A DNA stretch of 32,406 bases from Schlegelella_A sp038231215 (GCA_038231215.1 JBBRLS010000048.1:1-32406); one strand, 5' to 3'. Positions 1 to 8,036 are shown, counted from the first letter of the stretch. Numbers and translations are program-made. Notes: generated by a model from the letters alone, not told the origin.

Positions 1-483
1 GCCGCGATCGACGGCGTCTGCGCCGGCGCCGGCGCGATCATGGCGATGGCGTCGGACCTGCGCGTCGGCACGGCGCGCAGCAAGACGGCATTCCTCTTCA
101 ACCGCGTAGGCCTGGCCGGCTGCGACATGGGTGCTTGCGCGATGCTGCCGCGCATCGTCGGCCAGGGCCGGGCGAGCGAGCTGCTCTACACCGGGCGCTC
201 GCTCGGTGGAGAAGAGGCCGAGCGATGGGGCTTCTTCAACCGCCTCGTCGATCCCGAGAAGCTCGAAGAAGAAGCGATGGCGCTGGCCCGCGACATCGTC
301 GCCGGCCCGACCTTCGCCAACGGCATGACCAAGGCGATGCTGCATCAGGAGTGGGCGATGACGATCGAGCAGGCCATCGAGGCCGAGGCGCAGGCGCAGA
401 CGATCTGCATGCTGACGCAGGACTTCACGCGCGCCTACGAAGCCTTCGCGGCAAAGCAGAAGCCGCGCTTCGAAGGCAACTGA
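1..483 (+). CDS. Enoyl-CoA hydratase/isomerase family protein (5' end outside window)
   Basis: The reading frame is open from base 1, so the N-terminal part lies upstream; 160 residues remain, where the crotonase family usually has about 260. The visible part starts just before the oxyanion-hole region (AIDGVCAGAGA) and runs to the end of the fold (GPTFANGMTK, then a helical C-terminus). It should add water to, or isomerise, an enoyl-CoA. Compared with rat mitochondrial hydratase, the second catalytic Glu seems kept (ASELLYTG), but the Glu of the usual PE motif appears replaced by Arg in AFLFNRVGL, so the reaction may not be plain hydration. It is the first visible gene of the CoA operon and is followed by a repeat-filled gap before the acyl-CoA dehydrogenase. 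Family assignment is firm; substrate is inferred from neighbours. Confidence 0.9.
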   Translation, partial: AAIDGVCAGAGAIMAMASDLRVGTARSKTAFLFNRVGLAGCDMGACAMLPRIVGQGRASELLYTGRSLGGEEAERWGFFNRLVDPEKLEEEAMALARDIVAGPTFANGMTKAMLHQEWAMTIEQAIEAEAQAQTICMLTQDFTRAYEAFAAKQKPRFEGN

Positions 484-500
484 ACATGCCCGCACTGACT

Positions 501-607
501 GTCATCCTGAGCGAAGGTAACGGAACCACCGCCCCGCTTGTCATCCTGAGCGAAGCGAGGGATCTCATCCTGCGGCAGCCGAGATCCTTCGCTTCGCTCA
601 GGATGAC
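501..607. repeat. Dispersed palindromic intergenic repeat (three copies)
   Basis: The gap between the hydratase and dehydrogenase genes is filled by a repeat beginning GTCATCCTGAGCGAAG. A partial copy is at 501-517, a full copy at 540-566 and an inverted full copy at 581-607. The two full copies pair over 27 bases with one mismatch around a 14-base spacer, so an mRNA hairpin is expected. This motif is familiar from many bacterial genomes, where it creates spurious reading frames containing HPERSEG or FAQDD. A second pair lies at 3456-3520. A role in mRNA stability between operon genes is possible but not shown. Confidence 0.9.
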
Positions 608-639
608 AAGGATCTTGTGAGCGACATGACAAGGAACTC

Positions 640-1839
640 ATGAGCGACACCGCCTACCTCGACTGGCCGTTCTTCGAGCCTCGCCACGCCGCGCTCGCGC
701 GCGAACTCGACGCCTGGGCCAGCGAGCACATCAGCGATGCGCACGGCAAGGACGTCGACGCCGAATGCCGCGCGCTCGTGCGCTCGCTCGGCGGCGCGGG
801 CTGGCTCTGCCACGCCGTCGGCGGCCGCGAGTTCGGCGGCCGCGAAGAAGCGATCGACACGCGCGCCATCTGCCTGGTGCGCGAGACGCTGGCGCGGCAT
901 TCGGGCCTCGCCGACTTCGCCTTCGCCATGCAGGGGCTCGGCTCGGGCGCGATCAGCCTGGCCGGCTCTTCGGCGCAGAAGTCGCGCTACCTGTCGCGCG
1001 TCGCGCGCGGCGAAGCGATCGCCGCGTTCGCGCTCTCCGAGCCCGAGGCCGGCTCCGACGTCGCCGCCATGGCCTGCGCGGCGCACCTCGACGGCGACCA
1101 CTACGTGCTCGACGGCGAAAAGACCTGGATCTCGAACGGCGGCATCGCCGACTTCTACGTCGTCTTCGCGCGCACCAGCGATCCGGCCGAGCCTGCCGCG
1201 AAGCGCGGATCGCGAGGCATCTCGGCGTTCATCGTCGATGCCGACGCGCCGGGCTTTTCGATCGCCGAGCGCATCGAGGTCATCGCGCCGCATCCGCTCG
1301 CCCGCCTGTCGTTCAAGGGCTGCCGCATCGCCGTGTCGCAGCGCATCGGCGCCGATGGCGAGGGCTTCAAGATCGCCATGCGCACGCTGGACGTGTTTCG
1401 CACCTCGGTCGCCGCCGCTGCGCTCGGCTTCGCGCGGCGCGCCCTCGACGAGGCGATGGCACGCGCGACGACGCGGCGCATGTTCGATGGCGTGCTCGCC
1501 GACTTTCAGCTCACGCAGGCCAAGCTGGCGCAGATGGCGCTCACCATCGACAGTGCCGCCCTGCTCACCTATCGCGCCGCCTGGCAGCGCGACCAGGGCA
1601 GGAACGTGACGCGCGAGGCGGCGATGGCCAAGCTCGCCGCCACCGAAGGCGCGCAGCAGGTGATCGACGCGGCGGTGCAGATCTGGGGCGGGCTCGGCGT
1701 CGTCAGCGACGAGCCCGTCGAGCGGCTCTATCGCGAGATCCGCGCGCTCCGCATCTACGAAGGCGCGAGCGAGGTGCAGCAACTCATCATCGGCCGCGAC
1801 TTGCTGAAGAACCACGCCAACCAGGAGACGAGACGATGA
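640..1839 (+). CDS. Acyl-CoA dehydrogenase family protein
   Basis: A 399-residue FAD-dependent acyl-CoA dehydrogenase of normal family length. Seen in the sequence: the mid-domain signature around residues 127-140 (ALSEPEAGSDVAAM), the WISNGG strand that contacts flavin, and a C-terminal YEGASEVQQLIIGR block in which Glu374 is the expected catalytic base. The enzyme oxidises an acyl-CoA at the alpha-beta carbons and passes electrons to electron-transfer flavoprotein in the cytoplasm. ATG 640 follows an AAGGAA ribosome-binding site. Its stop overlaps the RidA-family start in an ATGA, so the two are translationally coupled. It is not the glutaryl-CoA dehydrogenase (that is the gene two downstream); its substrate is probably a ring-derived or alicyclic CoA ester, judged from context only. 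Confidence 0.93.
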   Translation: MSDTAYLDWPFFEPRHAALARELDAWASEHISDAHGKDVDAECRALVRSLGGAGWLCHAVGGREFGGREEAIDTRAICLVRETLARHSGLADFAFAMQGLGSGAISLAGSSAQKSRYLSRVARGEAIAAFALSEPEAGSDVAAMACAAHLDGDHYVLDGEKTWISNGGIADFYVVFARTSDPAEPAAKRGSRGISAFIVDADAPGFSIAERIEVIAPHPLARLSFKGCRIAVSQRIGADGEGFKIAMRTLDVFRTSVAAAALGFARRALDEAMARATTRRMFDGVLADFQLTQAKLAQMALTIDSAALLTYRAAWQRDQGRNVTREAAMAKLAATEGAQQVIDAAVQIWGGLGVVSDEPVERLYREIRALRIYEGASEVQQLIIGRDLLKNHANQETRR

Positions 1840-2231
1840 ACGAAGCGCTGTTGCCCGAAGGCTGGCCGCGGCCCAAGGGCTATGCCAACGGCGTGGCCGC
1901 GCGCGGCCGTCAGGTCTACGTGGCCGGCCAGGTCGGCTGGGACCCGCAGGGCGTGTGGACGACCGACGACTTCGCCGCGCAGTCGCGGCTGGCGCTCGCC
2001 AACGTTGCCGCAGTACTGCATGCGGCGGGCGCGCAGACGAAGCACATCGTGCGCATGACCTGGTATGTGACGAGCAAGCGCGAATATCTCGACGCGGGCC
2101 GCGAGATCGGCAAGGCGTTTCGCGAGATCATCGGCTTCTACGACATCGCGATGACGGCGGTCGAGGTCACGGCGCTGATCGAAGACCGGGCCAAGGTCGA
2201 GATCGAGGTCACCGCCGTCATCCCCGACTGA
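1836..2231 (+). CDS. RidA/YjgF-family protein lacking the canonical arginine
   Basis: A 131-residue protein of the YjgF/YER057c/UK114 family, usually about 125-135 residues and trimeric. Archetypal RidA hydrolyses reactive enamines and imines to ketones plus ammonia. Family features seen: VYVAGQVGWDPQG near the N-terminus, a central ALANVAAVLHAAGA helix, and the closing strand AKVEIEVTAVIPD. The Arg of the RidA motif PARSCVEV (Arg105 in E. coli) is Met here (IAMTAVEV), as in the non-archetypal Rid subfamilies. The start overlaps the preceding stop (ATGA). In an aminoaryl-CoA operon a deaminase of ring-derived enamines would make sense, but that role is inferred. The family is certain, the activity is not. 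Confidence 0.9.
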   Translation: MNEALLPEGWPRPKGYANGVAARGRQVYVAGQVGWDPQGVWTTDDFAAQSRLALANVAAVLHAAGAQTKHIVRMTWYVTSKREYLDAGREIGKAFREIIGFYDIAMTAVEVTALIEDRAKVEIEVTAVIPD

Positions 2232-2250
2232 ATCGACAAGAGGCAACACC

Positions 2251-3432
2251 ATGGCAAGCTCCAAGGCCGCGTTCCACTGGGACGACCCGCTCCTTCTCGA
2301 CCAGCAACTCACCGGCGACGAACGCGCCGTGCGCGATGCGGCGCAGGCCTATTGCCAGGAGCGGCTCGCGCCGCGCGTGCTCGAGGCCTTTCGCAACGGC
2401 ACGACCGACGTCAAGATCTTCCGCGAGATGGGCGAGCTCGGCCTGCTCGGCTCGACGATCCCCGAGCAGTACGGCGGCGGCGCCATGAACTACGTCTGCT
2501 ACGGCCTGGTGGCGCGCGAGGTGGAGCGCGTCGATTCCGGCTACCGCTCGATGATGAGCGTGCAGTCTTCGCTCGTCATGGTGCCGATCAACGAGTTCGG
2601 CACCGAGGCGCAGAAGCAGAAGTACCTGCCCAAGCTCGCCACCGGCGAATGGATAGGCTGCTTCGGCCTCACCGAGCCTGACCACGGCTCCGATCCGGGC
2701 AGCATGGTCACGCGCGCGAAGAAAGTCGCCGGCGGCTATTCGCTGAGCGGCAGCAAGATGTGGATCACCAACTCGCCGATCGCCGACGTGTTCGTGGTGT
2801 GGGCCAAGGACGACGAAGGCGCGATCCGCGGCTTCGTGCTGGATAAGGGCGCCAAGGGTCTGAGCACGCCCAAGATCGAGGGCAAGGTCGGGCTGCGTGC
2901 CTCGATCACCGGCGAGATCGTCATGGACGAGGTGTTCTGCCCCGAGGAGAACGCCTTCCCCGAAGTGCGTGGCCTGAAGGGCCCGTTCACCTGCCTCAAC
3001 TCGGCGCGCTACGGCATCGCGTGGGGCGCGCTCGGCGCCGCCGAAGACTGCTTTCATCGGGCCAGGCAATACACGCTCGACCGGCAGCAGTTCGGCAAGC
3101 CGCTCGCCGCCAATCAGCTCGTGCAGAAGAAGCTCGCCGACATGCTCACCGACATCGCGCTCGGCCTGCAGGGTTGCCTGCGCCTCGGCCGCATGAAGGA
3201 CGAAGGCACGGCCTCGGTCGACGTCACCTCCATCATGAAGCGCAACTCGTGCGGCAAGGCGCTCGACATCGCCCGCACCGCCCGCGACATGCTCGGCGGC
3301 AACGGCATCTCCGACGAGTACGGCGTGGCCCGCCACCTCGTCAATCTCGAGGTGGTGAACACCTACGAAGGCACGCACGACGTGCATGCGCTGATCCTCG
3401 GCCGGGCCATCACCGGCATCGCCGCGTTCTGA
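2251..3432 (+). CDS. gcdH: Glutaryl-CoA dehydrogenase
   Basis: A 393-residue acyl-CoA dehydrogenase that matches glutaryl-CoA dehydrogenase from end to end. The N-terminus has FHWDDPLLLDQQLT, typical of GcdH; the middle has GLTEPDHGSDPGSM and KMWITNSPIADVFVVWAK; the C-terminus has NTYEGTHDVHALILGRAITG, with Glu373 the expected catalytic base. The enzyme oxidises and decarboxylates glutaryl-CoA to crotonyl-CoA, passing electrons to electron-transfer flavoprotein. ATG 2251 is preceded by an AAGAGG ribosome-binding site, 19 bases after the RidA-family stop, so it sits in the same operon. A GcdH fits lower pathways of aromatic, lysine or tryptophan catabolism that drain into glutaryl-CoA. Confidence in function is high because the C-terminal hallmark is complete. 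Confidence 0.93.
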   Translation: MASSKAAFHWDDPLLLDQQLTGDERAVRDAAQAYCQERLAPRVLEAFRNGTTDVKIFREMGELGLLGSTIPEQYGGGAMNYVCYGLVAREVERVDSGYRSMMSVQSSLVMVPINEFGTEAQKQKYLPKLATGEWIGCFGLTEPDHGSDPGSMVTRAKKVAGGYSLSGSKMWITNSPIADVFVVWAKDDEGAIRGFVLDKGAKGLSTPKIEGKVGLRASITGEIVMDEVFCPEENAFPEVRGLKGPFTCLNSARYGIAWGALGAAEDCFHRARQYTLDRQQFGKPLAANQLVQKKLADMLTDIALGLQGCLRLGRMKDEGTASVDVTSIMKRNSCGKALDIARTARDMLGGNGISDEYGVARHLVNLEVVNTYEGTHDVHALILGRAITGIAAF

Positions 3433-3455
3433 ACGGCGGGATGCTTCGCTTCGCG

Positions 3456-3520
3456 GATCCTTCGCTTCGCTCAGGATGACCAATGACGCCCCTGTCATCC
3501 TGAGCAAAGCGAAGGATCTC
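3456..3520. repeat. Dispersed palindromic repeat, second pair in opposite arrangement
   Basis: Between gcdH and the CoA ligase gene the repeat seen at 501-607 occurs again: an inverted copy at 3456-3480 and a direct copy at 3494-3520, separated by 13 bases. Here the inverted copy comes first, the reverse of the order at 540-607. The halves pair over about 25 bases with one or two mismatches, giving a strong hairpin just before the ligase ribosome-binding region. Confidence 0.9.
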
Positions 3521-3536
3521 GTCGCGTGAGCCAGCC

Positions 3537-5162
3537 ATGACTTACACCTCCCACCTCGACACCTTCGCGCGGGACCACCTGCCGCCCGTCGACGTCCAGC
3601 CCGAATTCTTCTTCGATCTCCCCGAGCTGCAGGTCCCCGAGCGACTGAACTGCGCTACCGAGCTGCTCGATCGCGCCGTCACCGAAGGTCGCGGCGATCG
3701 CATGTGCGTGCGCTCGCCCAAGGGCATCGCCTGGACTTACGTCGATCTGCAGCGCCAGGCCGACCGCATCGCCCACGTGCTGGTGAAGGACATGGGCCTC
3801 GTGCCGGGCAACCGCGTGCTGCTGCGCGCGGCCAACAAGCCGATGCTCGTCGCCTGCTGGTTCGCCGTGATGAAGGCCGGCGGCATCGCCGTCGCGACGA
3901 TGCCCATGCTGCGCGCCAAGGAGTTGAAGCAGATCGTCGACAAGGCCGAGGTCGGCTTCGCCTTCTGCGACCACGCGCTGCGCGCCGAGCTCGAAGAAGT
4001 GGCGATGGTCACACCGGTGCTCGAACGCATCGTCTGCTTCGACGACCCTTCGCCCGACGGGCTCGAGGCGCTGATGGCGCGCCGCGACGCGCCCTTCGAG
4101 AACGTCGAGACCGCCGCCGACGACACCTGCCTGCTCGCCTTCACTTCGGGCACCACCGGCCAGCCCAAGGCGACGATCCACTTCCATCGCGACGTGATGG
4201 CGAGCTGCGTCTGCTTTCCGCCGCACGTGCTGCGTGCCGAAGCGAGCGACGTCTTCATCGGCAGCCCGCCGCTCGCCTTCACCTTCGGCCTCGGCGGCCT
4301 GACGCTCTTTCCGATGCACGTCGGTGCGCAGACCGTGCTGCTCGAAAAGGCCGGCCCGAACGATCTGCTCGACGCCATTGCCACCTACGGCGCGACCGTA
4401 CTCGTCACGGCGCCGACCTCGTACCGAGCGATGGCGCAGGCGGCGCGCGAGCGGCGCCTGGGCGTGCGCGACGGCGGCACGCTGCGCAAGTGCGTGGCGG
4501 CGGGCGAGGCGCTGCCCGCGGCCACGCGCGCGCTCTGGCGCGAGGCCACCGGCATCGAGATCATCGACGGCATCGGCGCCACCGAGATGCTGCACATCTT
4601 CATCTCGGCCGACGAAGCGAACGCACGGCCCGGCGCCACCGGCAAGGCGGTGCCCGGCTATCGCGCAAGGGTCGTCGACGACGAGGGTCGCGAGCTGCCG
4701 CCGGGCACTGTCGGCAAGCTCGCGGTGCAGGGCCCGACCGGCTGCCGCTACCTCGACGACGAGCGCCAGCAGAGCTACGTGAAGGGCGGCTGGAACTACA
4801 CCGGCGACGCCTACCTGATGGACGCCGACGGCTACTTCCACTACCAGAGCCGCACCGACGACATGATCGTCTCGGCCGGCTACAACATCGCCGCGCCCGA
4901 GGTCGAGGAAGCGCTGCTCGCGCACGCCGCGGTGGCCGAGTGCGCCGTGATCGGCGTGCCCGACGAAGAGCGCGGCCAGATCGTCAAGGCCGTGGTCGTG
5001 CTGCGCGGCGGGCATCGCGGCGACGCGGCCATGGTGAAGACCTTGCAGGACTTCGTGAAGGCCACCGTGGCGCCCTACAAGTACCCGCGGGCGGTGGAGT
5101 TCCGGGAGGCACTGCCCAGGACGGAAACCGGAAAACTGCAGCGGTTCCGGTTGCGGGGGTGA
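3537..5162 (+). CDS. Aryl-CoA ligase, AMP-forming (2-aminobenzoate-CoA ligase-like)
   Basis: A 541-residue ANL-superfamily acid:CoA ligase. It activates a carboxylic acid with ATP to an acyl-adenylate and transfers it to CoA. Seen: the phosphate-binding motif TSGTTGQPK at residues 203-211, the GIGATEM motif, the hinge and aryl-ligase block SAGYNIAAPEVEEAL, and PRTETGKLQRF with Lys533 the expected catalytic lysine of the adenylation half-reaction. The length and the N-terminal region resemble the benzoate/2-aminobenzoate-CoA ligase group. Such a ligase would start the pathway, and its company (dehydrogenases, hydratase, RidA-family protein) favours 2-aminobenzoate, though benzoate or another aryl acid is possible. 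ATG 3537 has a weak ribosome-binding site directly after the repeat pair. Its stop overlaps the next gene's GTG. Confidence 0.9.
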   Translation: MTYTSHLDTFARDHLPPVDVQPEFFFDLPELQVPERLNCATELLDRAVTEGRGDRMCVRSPKGIAWTYVDLQRQADRIAHVLVKDMGLVPGNRVLLRAANKPMLVACWFAVMKAGGIAVATMPMLRAKELKQIVDKAEVGFAFCDHALRAELEEVAMVTPVLERIVCFDDPSPDGLEALMARRDAPFENVETAADDTCLLAFTSGTTGQPKATIHFHRDVMASCVCFPPHVLRAEASDVFIGSPPLAFTFGLGGLTLFPMHVGAQTVLLEKAGPNDLLDAIATYGATVLVTAPTSYRAMAQAARERRLGVRDGGTLRKCVAAGEALPAATRALWREATGIEIIDGIGATEMLHIFISADEANARPGATGKAVPGYRARVVDDEGRELPPGTVGKLAVQGPTGCRYLDDERQQSYVKGGWNYTGDAYLMDADGYFHYQSRTDDMIVSAGYNIAAPEVEEALLAHAAVAECAVIGVPDEERGQIVKAVVVLRGGHRGDAAMVKTLQDFVKATVAPYKYPRAVEFREALPRTETGKLQRFRLRG

Positions 5163-5905
5163 GCCTGATCCAGGAGCCGCCGCTTCGGATCGCCATGTGG
5201 TCCGGTCCGCGAAACATCTCCACGGCGATGATGCGCACCTTCGGCGCTCGTCCCGACACTGCGGTGATCGATGAGCCGTTCTACGGGGCCTACCTCCTGC
5301 ATACGGGCCTCGTTCATCCGATGCGCCAGGAGGTGATCGCCTCGCAACCGAACGACTGGCGCGATGTGGTGACCGGGCTGCTGGGTCGCGTGCCTGGTGA
5401 CAAGCCGGTCTGCTACCAGAAGCACATGGCGCATCACATGATCCCGGCCTTCGGCAGGGAGTGGCTCGCGCAGGTGCGCAATGCATTCCTCATTCGCGAT
5501 CCGGCCGCTGTGCTCGCTTCGTACGTCGCCAAGCGCGGCGAAGTGACGCTGGCGGACATCGGCATCGTCCAGCAGCGCGAGCTGTTCGAGCAGGAGGCGG
5601 ACCGCCTCGGCCGCGCGCCGCCGGTCGTCGAAGGCTCCGACATCCTCGCCGCGCCGGCTCGCGCGCTGGCCCAACTATGCGCGGCCCTCGGGATCGCGTA
5701 CGACGATGCCATGCTCCATTGGGCGGCAGGGCGGCGTGACAGCGATGGCGTATGGGCACCCGCCTGGTACGACGCCGTCGAGCGCTCGACCGGCTTCGAA
5801 CCGCTGGCATCACGTGACGCGGTGACGCTGGGCAGCGAACTGCAGAAGATCGCAGACGCGGCGCGACCGCACTACGAAGCGCTCGCCAGGCACAAGCTCA
5901 GGTAG
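5159..5905 (+). CDS. Sulfotransferase-like P-loop protein
   Basis: I start this at GTG 5159, which overlaps the ligase stop (GTGA) and gives 248 residues; ATG 5195 is a shorter alternative that begins at MWSGPRN. The segment MWSGPRNISTAMMRTF resembles the phosphosulfate-binding loop of PAPS-dependent sulfotransferases, and DEPFYGAYL, NAFLIRDPAAVLASY (the 3'-phosphate-loop position) and DGVWAPAWYDAVERSTGF are conserved in a cytoplasmic family related to plant 'branched-chain aminotransferase-like' proteins. No signal peptide or membrane segment is seen. Neither substrate nor sulfotransfer activity is established; a P-loop kinase-like role is the alternative. Residues 95-127 have a near-identical relic at 17566-17663. 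It is attached to the CoA operon, but may only have been placed there. Confidence 0.85.
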   Translation: MSLIQEPPLRIAMWSGPRNISTAMMRTFGARPDTAVIDEPFYGAYLLHTGLVHPMRQEVIASQPNDWRDVVTGLLGRVPGDKPVCYQKHMAHHMIPAFGREWLAQVRNAFLIRDPAAVLASYVAKRGEVTLADIGIVQQRELFEQEADRLGRAPPVVEGSDILAAPARALAQLCAALGIAYDDAMLHWAAGRRDSDGVWAPAWYDAVERSTGFEPLASRDAVTLGSELQKIADAARPHYEALARHKLR

Positions 5906-5933
5906 TCTGGTTCGAGGCAACGAGCCTACTGAA

Positions 5934-7304
5934 TCAAGCCACGCGGATCAGCTTCTTGTTGACGAACTCGTGGATGCCCGCGGCCGAGAGTTCACGGCCG
6001 TAGCCCGAGTTCTTGATGCCGCCAAACGGCAGGTCGGGCATCGACACCGCGGCCGAGTTGACGAACACCATGCCGGTGTCGATGCGGCGCGCCACCCGGC
6101 GGCCGCGCTCGGCGTCCTGGGTGAATACCGAGCCACCCAGGCCGAACGGCGAGTTGTTGGCCAGCGCCACGGCGGCGGCTTCATCGGGCACACGGAAGAA
6201 CAGCGCCACGGGGCCGAAGAATTCTTCGCTGAACATCGGGTTGTCTTCGGCGATGTCGATCAGGATCGTGGGCTGCATGAAGTTGCCCTGCGTGCCGGCC
6301 ACCCGCTGGCCCCCCAGCACCAGCCTGGCACCGTGCTGCACCGCGGTTTGCACTTGTTGCTCCAGTTTGTCCAGCGCATCGGCCGAGCTGAGCGGCGCCA
6401 GCGTGCTGCGCTCGTCCATCGGGTCACCCGGCTCGAACCGGGCCATCGCCGCCTTGAACTGGTCGAGAAAGGCGTCGGCCACGGCGTCCAGCACGATGAA
6501 GCGTTTGGACGCGGTGCAGGCCTGACCCGCATTGCCCATGCGGCCGCCGACGGCCTGTTTGACAGCGCGCGCCATGTCGGCATCTTCCAGCACGATGAAG
6601 GCGTCGCTGCCGCCCAGCTCCATGGTCGACTTCTTCAGGTTCTGGCCGGCCCGTGCGGCCACCACGGCACCTGCCGCTTCACTGCCGGTCAAGGCCACGC
6701 CACGCACACGCTCGTCGTCGATCAGTGCGGCCACCTGTTCTTTCGACACGAACAGGTTGGTGTAGCCGCCGGCGGGCAGGCCAGCGTCGTGCATCAGCTG
6801 CTCGAAGGCCAGCGCGCACTGCGGCACGTTGGACGCGTGCTTGACCATCACCACGTTGCCGGCCATCAGGTTGGGCGCGGCGAAGCGGGCGACCTGGTAG
6901 TACGGAAAGTTCCATGGCTCCACACCGAACAGCACGCCCAACGGGCTGCTCTCGACCACGGCCTGGCCCTTGTCGGTCTTCAGCGGCTCGGGCGCCAGAA
7001 ACGCCTCGGCATGGTCGGCGTAGTAGTCGATGATCGCGGCGCTGAGCGCTACTTCGCCGGCGCTCTGGCCGATGAGCTTGCCCATCTCCAGCGTGGCCAG
7101 CTTGGCCAGGTCTTGCTGACGCTCGCGCATCAAGGCCGCCGCACGCTTGAGCACGGCCTTTCGCTGCGCAAAGCTCTGGTCACGCCAGGTGTTGTCATAG
7201 CAGGCCTGGGCGGCTTGCAGCTTGGCTTGCAACTGCTCGTCGCTCAACTCGTTGAAAGACTTCTCGACGGTGTTGGTGTAGGGGTTGGTGCTGCGGTAGG
7301 CCAT
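5934..7304 (-). CDS. sad: Succinate-semialdehyde dehydrogenase, Sad/YneI type
   Basis: A 456-residue NAD(P)-dependent aldehyde dehydrogenase, the length of E. coli Sad (YneI). It should oxidise succinate semialdehyde or related aldehydes to acids. Seen: EPWNFPYYQVARF, the cofactor segment VKHASN, ALTGSEAAGA, the general-base Glu229 in MELGGSD, and the nucleophile Cys263 in GQACTAS; the C-terminus carries FGGIKNSGYGREL. ATG 7304 has an AAGGAG ribosome-binding site. The DJ-1/PfpI gene lies 48 bases upstream on the same strand, so the two are probably one operon dealing with reactive aldehydes. It converges with the sulfotransferase-like gene across a 28-base gap. The exact aldehyde is uncertain. 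Confidence 0.92.
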   Translation of the reverse strand: MAYRSTNPYTNTVEKSFNELSDEQLQAKLQAAQACYDNTWRDQSFAQRKAVLKRAAALMRERQQDLAKLATLEMGKLIGQSAGEVALSAAIIDYYADHAEAFLAPEPLKTDKGQAVVESSPLGVLFGVEPWNFPYYQVARFAAPNLMAGNVVMVKHASNVPQCALAFEQLMHDAGLPAGGYTNLFVSKEQVAALIDDERVRGVALTGSEAAGAVVAARAGQNLKKSTMELGGSDAFIVLEDADMARAVKQAVGGRMGNAGQACTASKRFIVLDAVADAFLDQFKAAMARFEPGDPMDERSTLAPLSSADALDKLEQQVQTAVQHGARLVLGGQRVAGTQGNFMQPTILIDIAEDNPMFSEEFFGPVALFFRVPDEAAAVALANNSPFGLGGSVFTQDAERGRRVARRIDTGMVFVNSAAVSMPDLPFGGIKNSGYGRELSAAGIHEFVNKKLIRVA

Positions 7305-7352
7305 CGGGCACTCCTTGGTTCGGCGTGGTTCGGGTGGGTGCGGTACGGGGGC

Positions 7353-8036
7353 TCAGCGCGCGGCCTGACGGGCGAGCAGCGCACGCGCGGCCGGCTCCGA
7401 CGAGGCCGGGTTCTGGCCGGTGATGAGCGCCCCGTCGGTTACCACGTAGGGCTGCCAGTTGGCTTCCTTGCTGTAGATACCGCCGTTTTCCACCAGCAGG
7501 TCTTGCACCAGAAAAGGCACCACCTGGGTCAGGCCCGATGCGTTTTCTTCGGAGTTGGTGAAACCGGTGACACGTTTGCCCTTGACCACCGAGGCGCCAT
7601 CGGCCCCCTTGGCGCGCCAAAGCACACCGGGTGCATGGCACACGGCAGCGACGGTCTTGTCGGCTTGGAGCATCTGCTGGATCAGCTGCAGCGAGTGCGG
7701 GTCTTGCGCCAAATCCCAGAGCGGGCCGTGGCCCCCCGGGTAGAAAACGGCGTCGTATCCGGCCGCATCCACATCGGCCAGCTTGCCCGTGTGGGCCAGC
7801 GCGCGCTGCGCATCGGCATCGGCCTTGAAGCGACGAGTGGCCTCGGTTTGTGCGTCTGGCGCATCGCTCTTCGGGTCCAGTGGCGGCTGGCCACCCTTGG
7901 GCGACACCAACGTCACCTTGGCGCCTGCGTCTTTGAACACGTAGTACGGCGCAGCGAATTCTTCCAGCCAGAAACCGGTTTTCTTGCCCGTATCGCCGAG
8001 TTGGTCATGCGAGGTCAACACCATCAGGATGTTCAT
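7353..8036 (-). CDS. DJ-1/PfpI family protein (class I glutamine amidotransferase-like)
   Basis: A 227-residue protein of the DJ-1/ThiJ/PfpI superfamily, closest in pattern to the 'type 1 glutamine amidotransferase domain-containing' group near Hsp31. Seen: NILMVLTSHDQLGDTG at the start, a conserved acidic site in GFWLEEFAAPYY, the FYPGGHGPLWDL loop, and the nucleophile elbow AVCHAPG with Cys133 and His134. Relatives act as glyoxalase III, deglycase or chaperone on dicarbonyl-damaged molecules in the cytoplasm. ATG 8036 follows an AGGACC ribosome-binding site. It is the first gene of a likely operon with the downstream aldehyde dehydrogenase. Glyoxalase-type activity is inferred, not shown. 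Confidence 0.9.
   Translation of the reverse strand: MNILMVLTSHDQLGDTGKKTGFWLEEFAAPYYVFKDAGAKVTLVSPKGGQPPLDPKSDAPDAQTEATRRFKADADAQRALAHTGKLADVDAAGYDAVFYPGGHGPLWDLAQDPHSLQLIQQMLQADKTVAAVCHAPGVLWRAKGADGASVVKGKRVTGFTNSEENASGLTQVVPFLVQDLLVENGGIYSKEANWQPYVVTDGALITGQNPASSEPAARALLARQAAR

Noticed and set aside
435..650. A 71-residue minus-strand frame with CHPERSEG and FAQDD
   Set aside because: These strings are the known translation artefact of the dispersed palindromic repeat at 501-607.
3704..5158. Upstream extension of the sulfotransferase-like frame
   Set aside because: The frame is open far upstream but only as an Arg-rich shadow of the CoA ligase gene; family similarity begins at about 5170.
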